A stretch of DNA of 64,000 nt from Marinobacter arenosus (GTDB lineage: Bacteria > Pseudomonadota > Gammaproteobacteria > Pseudomonadales > Oleiphilaceae), in assembly GCF_019264345.1 (NCBI RefSeq), contig NZ_JAHVAO010000001.1, forward strand, positions 2,294,001 through 2,358,000. Direction: 5' to 3'. Below are positions 7,841 to 16,841 of the stretch, piece after piece. The first letter of the stretch is position 1. Every line of letters starts with the position of its first letter. The position numbers were made by a program, and so were the translations under genes. The notes below the pieces were generated by a model. The model was not told the origin of the DNA and did not search any database. It saw only the letters and a list, made by a program, of their open reading frames with translations.

Positions 7841-8785
7841 GTGTCTTCAGAAAACGCCGGACCGTTATCCCGCATCCCGGGCCTCGCCTACGTCGGGCTG
7901 GTGCTTACGCCCCTGTTCTGGGCCGGCAACGCCGTGGTGGCCCGGGGCACGGTGGAGAGTATCCCGCCGCTGTCCATGTCGTTCTGGCGTTGGGTCATCG
8001 CGCTGGCCATCCTGCTGCCCCTGGGCTTGCCGGGCGTCTGGCGCCACCGGCAGATCATCCGGGACCGGCTCGGATCAATGCTGGCGCTTGCGACCTTCAG
8101 TGTCGGTGCGTTCAACTCCCTGCTCTACTTCGCCGCCACCAGCACCACGGCCACCAACATTGCCCTGATCAACGCCACCATTCCGATCTTTGTCGCCCTG
8201 ATGTCCTGGATCCTGCTTGGCGATCGGACCCGTCCCCTGCAGGCGCTCGGCATTGTGCTGGCGGTCATGGGCATTTTGACCGTCGTGGCCCAGGGTGATA
8301 TCACGGTGCTGACCGGACTCCGGGCCCAGCCGGGGGACCTGATCATGGTGGCCGCGGTCTTTAGCTGGGGGCTGTTTTCGGTGCTACTGCGGCGCCAGGC
8401 GGTGCCCCTGCCGGCACTGACCTTCCTGACCACGCAGGTCCTGCTGGGCACCCTGGTCATCCTGCCCTTCTACCTGACTGATCTGATGTTCTTCTCTGGC
8501 GGCTTCGAACTCTCCGGCAACACCTTGCTTCCGTTGCTCTATTTCGCCATCTTCCCCGGCATTCTGGCCTATGGCTTCTGGAACCACGGTGTTCACGCCA
8601 TCGGCCCGTCAAAAGCGGCAATATTCATGTACCTGACGCCCGTCTTCGCGTCGGTTCTCGCTGGCATTTTCCTTGAGGAATCGCTGGGCCTATTCCATGT
8701 TGTCGGCGGACTGCTTATTCTGGCAGGTCTGGTGCTGGCAACCCGGGCCGGTCGGCAGGCGACGACCTATCGCGAGTCGAGCTGA
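7841..8785 (+). CDS. EamA/DMT-family transporter
   Basis: A 314-residue inner-membrane protein with ten predicted helices arranged as two EamA repeats. LTPLFWAGNAVVARG at the start and GIFLEESLGLFHVVGGLLILAG at the end are typical DMT signatures. It starts at GTG 7841 with GAGGA about 11 bases upstream, 43 bases after the preceding gene, and may be co-transcribed with it and with the secreted protein that follows after 15 bases. DMT proteins export metabolites or amino acids; the substrate is not predictable. Confidence 0.85.
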   Translation: MSSENAGPLSRIPGLAYVGLVLTPLFWAGNAVVARGTVESIPPLSMSFWRWVIALAILLPLGLPGVWRHRQIIRDRLGSMLALATFSVGAFNSLLYFAATSTTATNIALINATIPIFVALMSWILLGDRTRPLQALGIVLAVMGILTVVAQGDITVLTGLRAQPGDLIMVAAVFSWGLFSVLLRRQAVPLPALTFLTTQVLLGTLVILPFYLTDLMFFSGGFELSGNTLLPLLYFAIFPGILAYGFWNHGVHAIGPSKAAIFMYLTPVFASVLAGIFLEESLGLFHVVGGLLILAGLVLATRAGRQATTYRESS

Positions 8786-8800
8786 GACAAGGAGACCCTT

Positions 8801-9337
8801 ATGTTTAGCAAACGTAATTCACATCCGTTCGTTTCTTTGCTGTTGCTTCTGGTGGGTCTGGGTCTGACCACCACGGCACTCGCCAAACCCTGCGACCCGG
8901 ACGAGTCGGGCTGGCTGCCCAGCCGCTATTACACCGCCGGGGCCGCGGTGTTCTATGAAGGCCAGTGGTTCGAAGCCCGGCAGATCAGCGAAGGCAAGGA
9001 ACCCGGGATCAGCTTCGACTGGAAGGAGCTGGATGAAGCGCCGGAATGCGACGCCGAACAGAGAGCCAAACAGAAAGCGGCGGAAGAAACGACCGTGCCC
9101 CCGGTGGCCGACCCGACATCCTCGGACGGGGACGAGCCCACCGTGTGTGAGCGGCCCGAACAATGGCGCTTTGCCGAGAGTTACATCGTCGGCAGCCTGG
9201 CCACACACGGCGGCATGGTGTGGGAGGCCATTCGGCCCACGTCGGGCGATATGCCGGGCATGACCGAGCCTCCCCGGTGGCGCGAGGTGGAGGACCACTG
9301 TTCGCTGAAACAGATGCTGTCCCCGGAAACCCAGTAA
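8801..9337 (+). CDS. Secreted two-repeat protein with chitin-binding-like (CBM5/12-type) repeats
   Basis: A 178-residue exported protein: signal peptide (SLLLLLVGLGLTTTALA, cut near residue 29) then two similar modules. Module 1 runs from CDPDESGWLPSRYY to the next Cys. The pattern Y-x-A-G-x-x-V-x-Y-x-G-x-x-(W/Y)-x-A followed by PG and W is that of small aromatic-rich carbohydrate-binding modules on chitinases. Module 2 (CERPEQWRFAESYIVGS to VEDHC) repeats the layout. Each module is bounded by two cysteines that could form a disulfide. An acidic and lysine-rich linker joins them. There is no enzyme domain. Start ATG 8801 is preceded by AAGGAGA. It may bind a polysaccharide of the cell surface or environment; this is inferred from the pattern only. 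Confidence 0.65.
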   Translation: MFSKRNSHPFVSLLLLLVGLGLTTTALAKPCDPDESGWLPSRYYTAGAAVFYEGQWFEARQISEGKEPGISFDWKELDEAPECDAEQRAKQKAAEETTVPPVADPTSSDGDEPTVCERPEQWRFAESYIVGSLATHGGMVWEAIRPTSGDMPGMTEPPRWREVEDHCSLKQMLSPETQ

Positions 9338-9338
9338 G

Positions 9339-10535
9339 TCAGGCGCGCGCGCCCAGGGCGGTTTCCATCCGCTCCAACACCTCCGCCAGCACCGCGCGGG
9401 GGCAGCCAATGTTCAGCCGCATGAAACCGGAACCCGGGTCGCCGAAGCTCAGCCCCGGGTTCATGCCGACGCCCACCTCCTGAACAAAGAACCGCTTGAG
9501 CTCGGTGTCTGTCATGCCGAGCTCGCGGCAATCCAGCCACATCAGGTAGGTCGCCTCGGGCGCCGAGACCCTGATGCCGGGCAGGCGACGGTTGACTGCC
9601 TCCTCCACGTAATCGCGGTTCGCCTGCAGATAGCCCCTCAGCTCATCCAGCCAGGCGCCACCCTCTCGGTAGCCCGCCTCGAACCCGGCCACGCTGAACG
9701 GGTTGCACTGGGTCATATGCAGGGTCTGGAAGACGGCTTTCATGGCCGCGCGACGGTCCGCATCGGGGATCACGAGGGCCGACAAGCCCAGCCCCGGCAT
9801 GTTGAAGCTCTTGCTGGGCGCGATCGCGGTGACCAGCGCGTCATCGGGCTCTGCCAACGTCGCCAGGACCGTATGTCGCGGGCCGTCATCAAAGGTCAGG
9901 TCGCAGTGGATCTCGTCCGACAGCACCACCAGGCCGTGCTTTCGGGCAATGGCCAGGACCGCCTGTAATTCGTCCGCACTCCAGACCCGGCCCACCGGGT
10001 TGTGGGGCGAACACAGCATCAACACCCGGGCATCGGCCCGGGCCGCACACTGCTCCAGGTGTTCCAGATCCATGCGGTAGCGACCCGGGCCGGACCCGTC
10101 TCCCTCCTCCAGCATCAGCGGATTCTCGATTACCGTTCGACCGCTCTGGCGAACCGAACTGAAAAACGGCGGATACACCGGTGGCTGGATGATCACCCCG
10201 TTGCCCGGCTCGGCGTAAGCCATGCAGGCGGCGTGGAGCGAGGGCACCACGCCCGGCGCCATCAGGATCCAGTCCCGCTCGATGTCCCAGCCATGGCGGC
10301 TGTGAAACCAGTCGATCATGGCCTGGAAGAGGCTGTCCGGGAACAGGGTATAGCCGTACACCGGGTGCCGGGCACGTTCCACCAGGGCGCGGGTAACGGC
10401 CTCCGGGGCGGCAAAGTCCATGTCCGCGACCCAGACCGGAATCACATCCTCACGGCCGAACACCGCCTTGCGGGCATCGAATTTCACCGAACAGGTGTGG
10501 TCACGGGCAACGGGCTGATCGAACGGACTGGTCAC
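9339..10535 (-). CDS. PatB/MalY-type aminotransferase (cystathionine beta-lyase family)
   Basis: A 398-residue cytoplasmic PLP enzyme of fold type I. FDARKAVFGREDVIPVWVADMDF at the N-terminus, SPHNPVGRVW (176-185) and the PLP-binding lysine K242 in APSKSFNMPGL identify the MalY/PatB subgroup. Known members mainly perform C-S beta-elimination on cystathionine or cysteine conjugates, yielding pyruvate, ammonia and a thiol. The length is normal. It converges on the secreted protein gene (1-base gap) and diverges from the AEC-type transporter at 10740, with 204 bases between. Confidence 0.88.
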   Translation of the reverse strand: MTSPFDQPVARDHTCSVKFDARKAVFGREDVIPVWVADMDFAAPEAVTRALVERARHPVYGYTLFPDSLFQAMIDWFHSRHGWDIERDWILMAPGVVPSLHAACMAYAEPGNGVIIQPPVYPPFFSSVRQSGRTVIENPLMLEEGDGSGPGRYRMDLEHLEQCAARADARVLMLCSPHNPVGRVWSADELQAVLAIARKHGLVVLSDEIHCDLTFDDGPRHTVLATLAEPDDALVTAIAPSKSFNMPGLGLSALVIPDADRRAAMKAVFQTLHMTQCNPFSVAGFEAGYREGGAWLDELRGYLQANRDYVEEAVNRRLPGIRVSAPEATYLMWLDCRELGMTDTELKRFFVQEVGVGMNPGLSFGDPGSGFMRLNIGCPRAVLAEVLERMETALGARA

Positions 10536-10739
10536 AAACTACTCCCTGACAGGCGGTCATCGCTTACTGTATTGGCCCGTATTGTGGGGCCAGGGTCCGG
10601 CCACCGCAACCGGGGCCCGGACGGCAGGGGCCTTCTGCTTTGGTCGAACACCGTTGAATAGTGCTTGCCCAGACAGCCCGATACTTGCGAACCTAACAGT
10701 TTATCCAATGGACCACCGTCACGCTCGTCGGAGCTTTGC

Positions 10740-11627
10740 ATGATTGCCCAGATTCTTTCCACGATGTTGCCGGTTTTTGTGATTGCTGGCTGTGGGGCTC
10801 TCTACGGCCGCTATCGCACCCCCGACATCCAGGGCCTGAACATTCTCAACATGGAGCTGTTCGTGCCCATGCTGGTGTTCGCGGTACTGGCCGACCAGCA
10901 GGCGCCGCTGCAGGAATACGCCCGCCTGGCCCTCGCCGCAACCGTGGTGGTGCTGGGGTCCGGCATCGTTCTGTACCCGCTGGCCAGGGTACTGAAGCTG
11001 AACCTGAAAACCTTCCTGCCACCGATGATGTTCAACAACTCCGGCAACATGGGCATTCCGTTGCTGGTGCTGGCCTTCGGCGATGCCGCGCTGCCGGCGG
11101 CGGTGGTCCTGTTCATTGTCGAGATGCTGCTGCATTTCTCGGTTGGGCTGTACATGCTCGACCCCCATACCTCGATCGTCCAGCGCCTGAAGCTGCCCAT
11201 TGTCTTCGCCAGTATCGCCGGCCTGGCAGTCAACCTTGGTGGCGTTCCCCTGCCGGCATGGTTGCTGGAAACCCTGAACATGCTCGGGGGCGTGTGCATT
11301 CCACTCATGCTGTTCGCCCTGGGTGTGCGGATGCTGGATGTCGATTTCAGTGACTGGAAGCTGGGAATGCTCGGTGCCATCGCCTGCCCCGCCAGCGGCC
11401 TGATCCTGGCCTGGCCGATGATCGAACTCCTCGACCTGCCCGGTCTTCAGGTGGCCGCGCTCTGGGTCTTCGCCGCCCTGCCGCCAGCGGTGCTCAACTA
11501 CATGGTCGCGGAGCAATACCGCCAGGAACCGCACAAGGTCGCTTCGCTGGTGCTGCTCGGTAACCTGGGCAGCCTGGTGGTCATGCCCATTGTCCTGGGC
11601 CTGGTGTTCGCCGAGGGCTATATCTAG
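10740..11627 (+). CDS. AEC (auxin efflux carrier)-family permease
   Basis: A 295-residue inner-membrane protein of about ten helices. LPVFVIAGCGALYGRY at the N-terminus and NNSGNMGIPLLVLAFG mid-protein are characteristic of bacterial AEC permeases, which move malate, malonate or amino acids. ATG 10740 was chosen because the hydrophobic N-terminus starts there, with GGAG about 6 bases upstream; the open frame extends to 10665. The UbiA-type gene begins 12 bases after the stop, so the two are likely co-transcribed. Confidence 0.82.
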   Translation: MIAQILSTMLPVFVIAGCGALYGRYRTPDIQGLNILNMELFVPMLVFAVLADQQAPLQEYARLALAATVVVLGSGIVLYPLARVLKLNLKTFLPPMMFNNSGNMGIPLLVLAFGDAALPAAVVLFIVEMLLHFSVGLYMLDPHTSIVQRLKLPIVFASIAGLAVNLGGVPLPAWLLETLNMLGGVCIPLMLFALGVRMLDVDFSDWKLGMLGAIACPASGLILAWPMIELLDLPGLQVAALWVFAALPPAVLNYMVAEQYRQEPHKVASLVLLGNLGSLVVMPIVLGLVFAEGYI

Positions 11628-11639
11628 GGTAGGTCTGCC

Positions 11640-12530
11640 ATGTCCGAAACCGGCGCGATCGTCCGGGCTTCCCGTCCGAATTTCCTGATTCTGGCGCCCC
11701 TGTGCGCGGGCCTGGGCATGGCCATCGCCTCGCACCAGGGCGTTCAGACCGCGGTGCTCGATGTCGTTCTGGTTTTCCTCGGGGCTGTGCTGGCCCACGC
11801 CGCGGTGAATCTGTTCAACGAACACCAGGACTTCGTCTCCGGGCTTGACCTGATTACCCGGCGCACGCCCTTCTCCGGCGGCAGCGGCGCCCTGCCCGAG
11901 GCACCCTCCGCGGCTACCGGGGTGCTGGCGACGGCCGTGACCACACTGGGTTTGGTGATTGCCATTGGCGGGTATTTCGTCTGGCAGCGCGGCGTGCCCA
12001 TGTTGATGGTTGGCGTCGCCGGGCTGCTGCTTATCCTGACCTACACCCGGTGGATCACCCGGTCACCCCTGCTGTGCCTGTTGGCACCCGGACTGGGCTT
12101 TGGCCCGGTGATGGTCCTGGGCACGGTGATTGCGCTCGGTGCCCGGATCGATACCACCACCCTTGTGGTCTCACTGATCAGCCTGTTTCTGGCCAGCGAA
12201 CTGCTGCTGATCAACCAGATTCCGGACGCCGACGCAGACCGAACCGTCGGTCGCCGACACCTGGTCATCACTTGCGGCCCCCGGGCCGCCGCCCGCCTTG
12301 TAGCGGCCTTGCTGGCCGGCAGCCAGCTGATCCTGCTGACCGGCTGGTGGCTGGGCTGGTTGCCCACAGGCACTGCCCTGGCCCTGCTGTCGGCCCCCCT
12401 GATGCTCTGGATCGGCCTAAACCTGCCCCAGGCCCTGACCCGACCCAAACGCCTGAACCTTATCCTGGGCGCCAATGTCGTCGGTTTGCTGGCCACCCTG
12501 GCGCTTCTGGTCATCGGCCTGCTGGTCTGA
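11640..12530 (+). CDS. UbiA-superfamily prenyltransferase (MenA-like)
   Basis: A 296-residue integral membrane protein with about nine helices. It carries the two aspartate-rich motifs that bind prenyl diphosphate via magnesium: NLFNEHQDFVSGLD and NQIPDADADRTVGRRHL. RASRPNFLILAPLCAGLG fits the start of MenA-like members. These attach a polyprenyl chain to an aromatic ring in quinone or related lipid synthesis. No other menaquinone gene lies nearby, so I do not assign the MenA reaction. It follows the AEC permease by 12 bases. Confidence 0.8.
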   Translation: MSETGAIVRASRPNFLILAPLCAGLGMAIASHQGVQTAVLDVVLVFLGAVLAHAAVNLFNEHQDFVSGLDLITRRTPFSGGSGALPEAPSAATGVLATAVTTLGLVIAIGGYFVWQRGVPMLMVGVAGLLLILTYTRWITRSPLLCLLAPGLGFGPVMVLGTVIALGARIDTTTLVVSLISLFLASELLLINQIPDADADRTVGRRHLVITCGPRAAARLVAALLAGSQLILLTGWWLGWLPTGTALALLSAPLMLWIGLNLPQALTRPKRLNLILGANVVGLLATLALLVIGLLV

Positions 12531-12708
12531 GCGTCGACCTGCTCCTTCCTGACGGCGCTCGACGGGGCCTCTTCCGCCATGCCACTTCCCGGCATTACCG
12601 TCGTATTACTTTTCTGCGAGACCGGTGCCAGCTTGCAACTGCTGGAAGTTTGACCGATGGTTAACTACAAATCTGGTTGATTTTATTCATGATATGGAGG
12701 TCTCCCCC

Positions 12709-15210
12709 ATGAGTGTTCTGTTCCTTCTGATCAGTGGCCTGGTGCTGATCTACCTCGGCATCGGCGGCACCACCGCCGCCGCCATCCTGACCATTGCCAC
12801 GGTGGTGGGCCTCTTCCAGGACCACTGGCACCTCCTGAGCATCCTGTTCGGGGGCGCGCTGCTGGCCCTCTCCCTGATGCTGGTACTGCCCGGGGACCTC
12901 CGCCTCAACAAGCTCAGCCGCCCGCTCCTGGGCTGGGTGCGAAGCCGGCTGCCCAGCCTGTCGGACACCGAGGCGGAAGCCCTGAAATCCGGTTCTGTCG
13001 ACTGGGATGGCGAGCTGTTTTCCGGAAAGCCCGAGTGGAACAAACTGCTTGATGCCCAGCCGGCCCATCTGACCAGCGAGGAACAGGCCTTTCTGGATGG
13101 GCCCGTGGAGAAGCTCTGCGCCATGCTGGACGACTGGAAAATCACCCACGAACAGTACGACCTGCCCGACAAGGTCTGGAAGTTCATCCGGGAAAAGGGT
13201 TTCTTCGGGCTGGTGATTCCGAAGGAAAACGGCGGCCTCGGGTTTTCCAACACTGCCCACTCCGAAATCGTGATGAAAATCTCCACCCGCAGTGTCTCGG
13301 CGGCGGTCACCGTCATGGTGCCCAACTCCCTGGGGCCGGGCGAGCTGCTGATGCACTATGGTACCGACGAGCAGAAGCATCATTACCTGCCCCGACTCGC
13401 CAAGGGCGAGGACATTCCCTGCTTTGCCCTGACCTCGCCGGTGGCCGGTTCGGACGCGGGTGCCATCCCTGACAAGGGCATCGTCTGCAAGGGCGAGTGG
13501 AACGGCAAGGAAGTACTCGGGCTGAAGGTGACCTGGAACAAGCGCTACATCACGCTGGCGCCGGTGGCGACGCTGATCGGGCTCGCCATCAAGGTCTACG
13601 ATCCGGACAAGCTGCTTGGCGGCAGCGACGACATCGGCGTGACCTGCGTCATGGTGCCCCGTGAGACCGAGGGCGTAAACGCCGGTGCCCGGCACCTGCC
13701 GATGAACACCGTGTTCATGAACGGGCCGACCTGGGGCACCGAAGTCTTCATCCCCATGGAGCAGGTGATCGGTGGCCAGGAGATGCTCGGCAAGGGCTGG
13801 ACCATGCTGCTGGAGTGCCTGTCCATTGGCCGCTCCATCTCCCTGCCCGCGCTGGGCACCGGGGCGGGCAAGGTCGCCAGCCTGGCGACCGGCTCCTACG
13901 CCTACACCCGGGAGCAGTTCGGTCGCTCCATCAGCCAGTTCGAAGGTGTTCAGGAGGCGCTGGAACCTATCGCCGGCTACACCTACATGATGGATGCCGC
14001 GCGCCTGCTGACGTCCGGCATGCTGGACCGGGGCGTGCGCCCATCGGTGCCATCGGCGGTCCTGAAATACCGCAACACCGACCTGATGCGCGAAGTGATC
14101 AACCACGCCATGGACGTGGTCGCAGGCCGGGGGGTGATCACCGGCCCCCGCAACTTCCTCGCACGGGCCTATCAGGCCGTGCCCATCGGCATTACCGTCG
14201 AAGGTGCGAACATCCTGACCCGCAGCCTGATGATCTTCGGCCAGGGCGCCATTCGTTGCCACCCGTTCATCGTCGAGGAGATCGAAGCCGCGGGTATGGA
14301 AGACCAGGAAGCGGCCGTCCGGAAATTCGATGGCATCTTCTACCGGCACCTGGCTCACACCACCCGCAACGCCTTACGGTCGCTGGTGCTCGGCCTGTCC
14401 GGTGGCTGGCTCGAATCGGTTCCCAGGCAGGGCAACATTCAGTCGAGTTACCGCCAGCTGGCCCGGTTTTCGGCCGCCTTTGCCCTGATGACCGACGTCA
14501 CCCTGCTGACGGTCGGTGGCGGGCTCAAGGCCCGGCAGCGCCTGTCAGGCCGGATGGCCGACTGCCTGACCCACCTCTACTACGCCACGGCCGTGATCAA
14601 GCAGTGGCATGAAGAGGGCTACCCGGACGATCAGCGACCGCTGGTGGAGTGGAGTCTGCAGACCTGTCTGCGGGACCTGCAGGCGTCTATGCGCGAAGCC
14701 ATCATCAACTTCCCGGTGGTGGCGCTTCGCTGGCCGTTGCGCATTCTCGTATTCCCATTGGGCGCAACCGGCCTGAATGGTCCGAATGACAAGCTCGGCA
14801 CCGCCGTCGCCAACAGCATCGTCAAAGACACGCCACTGCGTCAGCGCATCAGCCGTGGCAGCTACATAAACACCGATCCAGACGATCCACTGGGCCGTGT
14901 GCTGAATGCTTATCGTCTCGCCAATGAAACCCACGAAATGCGCGACCGGCTGCACGAAGCCATGCGCAACCGGGACGAAGACGAGCTGGGCGGAATCGAT
15001 CTGCTGATGGGTCATCAGCGCAAAGAGCTGGTGGACTGGGCCTGTGCCGAGGGCGTGGTGAAGGAAGAGGAATGTGACAAGTTGCTGGAAGCCCTGACCG
15101 CGCTGTACGACGTGATCCGCGTGGACGCGTTCGAAGGCGAGGGGCTGAAGGCGTTGTCCCGCTGCGCCAAGGGCAAGCGCAAAGTGGTCGAACGGCCAGC
15201 CCGGGACTAG
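12709..15210 (+). CDS. fadE: FadE-type long acyl-CoA dehydrogenase
   Basis: An 833-residue FAD enzyme, close to E. coli FadE (814), catalysing the first oxidation of fatty acyl-CoA to trans-2-enoyl-CoA. The N-terminus has two hydrophobic helices (LFLLISGLVLIYLGIGGTTAAAILTIATVVGLF), suggesting membrane association. The ACAD core includes PCFALTSPVAGSDAG and ITVEGANILTRSLMIFGQGAIRCHPF. About 300 further C-terminal residues form the domain specific to FadE. Start ATG 12709 follows GGAGG at 12696-12700; the frame is open further upstream without support. It is a single-gene unit by spacing. Regulation by a fatty-acid-responsive repressor is likely, but I see no clear operator. Confidence 0.93.
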   Translation: MSVLFLLISGLVLIYLGIGGTTAAAILTIATVVGLFQDHWHLLSILFGGALLALSLMLVLPGDLRLNKLSRPLLGWVRSRLPSLSDTEAEALKSGSVDWDGELFSGKPEWNKLLDAQPAHLTSEEQAFLDGPVEKLCAMLDDWKITHEQYDLPDKVWKFIREKGFFGLVIPKENGGLGFSNTAHSEIVMKISTRSVSAAVTVMVPNSLGPGELLMHYGTDEQKHHYLPRLAKGEDIPCFALTSPVAGSDAGAIPDKGIVCKGEWNGKEVLGLKVTWNKRYITLAPVATLIGLAIKVYDPDKLLGGSDDIGVTCVMVPRETEGVNAGARHLPMNTVFMNGPTWGTEVFIPMEQVIGGQEMLGKGWTMLLECLSIGRSISLPALGTGAGKVASLATGSYAYTREQFGRSISQFEGVQEALEPIAGYTYMMDAARLLTSGMLDRGVRPSVPSAVLKYRNTDLMREVINHAMDVVAGRGVITGPRNFLARAYQAVPIGITVEGANILTRSLMIFGQGAIRCHPFIVEEIEAAGMEDQEAAVRKFDGIFYRHLAHTTRNALRSLVLGLSGGWLESVPRQGNIQSSYRQLARFSAAFALMTDVTLLTVGGGLKARQRLSGRMADCLTHLYYATAVIKQWHEEGYPDDQRPLVEWSLQTCLRDLQASMREAIINFPVVALRWPLRILVFPLGATGLNGPNDKLGTAVANSIVKDTPLRQRISRGSYINTDPDDPLGRVLNAYRLANETHEMRDRLHEAMRNRDEDELGGIDLLMGHQRKELVDWACAEGVVKEEECDKLLEALTALYDVIRVDAFEGEGLKALSRCAKGKRKVVERPARD

Positions 15211-15222
15211 CAGGAGCGAACG

Positions 15223-15247
15223 ACCGGGCCAGCCTGACTGGCCCGGT
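15223..15247. terminator. Hairpin between convergent genes
   Basis: ACCGGGCCAG (15223-15232) pairs perfectly with CTGGCCCGGT (15238-15247) over a five-base loop. It separates fadE from the convergent small exported protein gene. No T-run is present on either side, so it is a terminator-like structure only. Confidence 0.5.
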
Positions 15248-15258
15248 TACTCAGACAC

Positions 15259-15567
15259 TCACTGATCGAGAATGTCGATGATTTCCCGGGTGTCCTTGAT
15301 GATCGTGTAGACCCGGTCCTCGATTTCCACCCGCTGGCGATGGCCATCGATGTCGTAGATGTTGCCATAGCGCAGCAAATCCCGATCGAAATGATCCCCT
15401 TCGTGGTAGTTGAGCTTCTCCTGCCAACCCGGCGGAAGCGGCTGGCCCCGCTCAACCTTCTTTTGCAGGCCTGGCGGCAGCTGTTCACCCTCAGGCGACT
15501 TGGCCATGACCGGCGCCGCGCCAATCATCAGCCCCAGCAGGGCACCCATCAGAATGGATTTCTTCAT
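15259..15567 (-). CDS. Small exported RcnB/CigR-like protein (paralogue 1)
   Basis: A 102-residue protein with a signal peptide (ILMGALLGLMIGAAPVMA, cut near residue 22). The mature part has LPPGLQKKVERGQPLPPGWQEKL, then RVEIEDRVYTIIKDTREIIDIL. The PPG-x-x-x-x-x-x-RG-x-x-x-PPG segment and the C-terminal R-V-Y-x-I-I-x-x-T-R-E-I match the family that includes RcnB (periplasmic nickel/cobalt homeostasis) and CigR. The same two segments occur in the His-rich protein at 17701-18168. There is no metal-binding His cluster here. The role is probably periplasmic; the exact function is unknown. Confidence 0.7.
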   Translation of the reverse strand: MKKSILMGALLGLMIGAAPVMAKSPEGEQLPPGLQKKVERGQPLPPGWQEKLNYHEGDHFDRDLLRYGNIYDIDGHRQRVEIEDRVYTIIKDTREIIDILDQ

Positions 15568-15668
15568 CTACCAACTCCTTACATCTGGCACTTGCGATAC
15601 ATTAACGTGGCTCGGACTCTACTCACGTTCACGCTCATTCATACCCAAAGGTTCCGGGCAATCGGCCG

Positions 15669-16610
15669 TCACTCGCCCCGCAGACCGCCCCGGATCGCTT
15701 CATCCACCAGCCAGCGCCGGAGCAACTGCAGCCCGCGCTCACGGCGCCTGCTGGTTTTCCAGGCAAAGTAGAACCGGTCGCCGGTCATCACCGGATGGCA
15801 CGGCAGGCGCACAAAATCCTCCGAATCCTTGCGGGTGCTGAGCATGTAGTCATTGGTCAGCACGATGCCCTGGTGGAACCGGGCCGCTTCCAGCGCCAGC
15901 AACATGTGACTGAAATGCTGGATGCTCGCGTCGGCCGGAATCCGCTGGTCAACCGCCCGATACCAGGCGTCCCAGTCCCCCGCCGCCTTCTCGAAGATGC
16001 TGTGGGTCGACAACAGCGGGAACCGGGACACCTCCTCCACTGACAGGGGCAGGTCATCGGCATCCGGCCCTTCCCGACCCAGCTCCCGACGGATTTTCTG
16101 CCAGTAATCCTGACTGCAGACCGGGAACAGTCGCTCCACATACAGCAGTTCGTAACTGTAGGCCGACGAGCCCTTGTGGATGGTGATGAAGCAGTCTGCC
16201 ACCCGGTCCGACAGCACCGGGCTTTCGATACTCATTTCCAGGGCCAGCTCCACCTGGGGATGCAGCCGCTGCAGATCCGGCAGTCGGGGCACCAGCCAGC
16301 GGACGGCAAAGGAACTGAACACCGACAACCGCAGCCGCGATTCTTCATGGCCCAACAGCTGTTCACTGGCCCGCTCGATCTGCAACAGCGCCGAACTGAT
16401 GCCGTCCAGGTACTGACGGCCCTCGTCCGTCAGCGTGAGGGTTCGGCCACTGCGCCAGAACAGCTTCTCTCCGAGATAGGTTTCCAGCTGTTTGATCTGG
16501 TGACTGACCGCACTCTGGCTCACCGCCAGCTCCTCAGCAGCCAATGAAAAGCTGTTGAGTCGGGCGACGGCCTCGAAGACCGGCAGGGATTTCAGGGGTG
16601 GCAGCTTCAT
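15669..16610 (-). CDS. GcvA-like LysR-family transcriptional regulator
   Basis: A 313-residue DNA-binding regulator. Residues 1-60 (PPLKSLPVFEAVARLNSFSLAAEELAVSQSAVSHQIKQLE) are the winged helix-turn-helix in the GcvA/AmpR style, and RLRLSVFSSFAVRWLVPRLPDL opens the effector-binding domain. It diverges from the EamA transporter at 16842. In LysR systems the divergent gene is the usual target, so it probably regulates that exporter. The 231-base gap also contains hairpin element copy 2. The effector is unknown. Confidence 0.88.
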   Translation of the reverse strand: MKLPPLKSLPVFEAVARLNSFSLAAEELAVSQSAVSHQIKQLETYLGEKLFWRSGRTLTLTDEGRQYLDGISSALLQIERASEQLLGHEESRLRLSVFSSFAVRWLVPRLPDLQRLHPQVELALEMSIESPVLSDRVADCFITIHKGSSAYSYELLYVERLFPVCSQDYWQKIRRELGREGPDADDLPLSVEEVSRFPLLSTHSIFEKAAGDWDAWYRAVDQRIPADASIQHFSHMLLALEAARFHQGIVLTNDYMLSTRKDSEDFVRLPCHPVMTGDRFYFAWKTSRRRERGLQLLRRWLVDEAIRGGLRGE

Positions 16611-16695
16611 TATCTATTTTTCTAATAGCGCAAGAATAAACATCATTTTATCGGATATTAACACGTCATTAGAATGCCTCCTAACTGCTGAGGGT

Positions 16696-16804
16696 GCCCC
16701 GTGAGCCACCCTTTTCAAAACTGAGCGGAGCCAGGGATGGCGGCGCCCAAGCGCCCCATGGATGGGCCGAAGGAGCGTGTTTTGAGAAGGGAGGTTCTCG
16801 GGGC
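16696..16804 (+). repeat. Long-armed two-hairpin element, copy 2
   Basis: Arms 16696-16721 and 16779-16804 are 26 bases each and pair along most of their length, with a few G-T wobbles and two mismatches. Their sequence is unrelated to the arms of copies 1 and 3 apart from the inner AAAAC/GTTTT. The 57-base core is highly similar to copy 1. Hairpins GCC-AGGGAT-GGC and CCC-ATGGAT-GGG have loop GGA triplets at 16735-16737 and 16760-16762. It lies 37 bases before the EamA start and in the same direction. Confidence 0.78.
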
Positions 16805-16841
16805 GCGAACTCCAAACACCGGACCTATGGGGGGTCAAATT

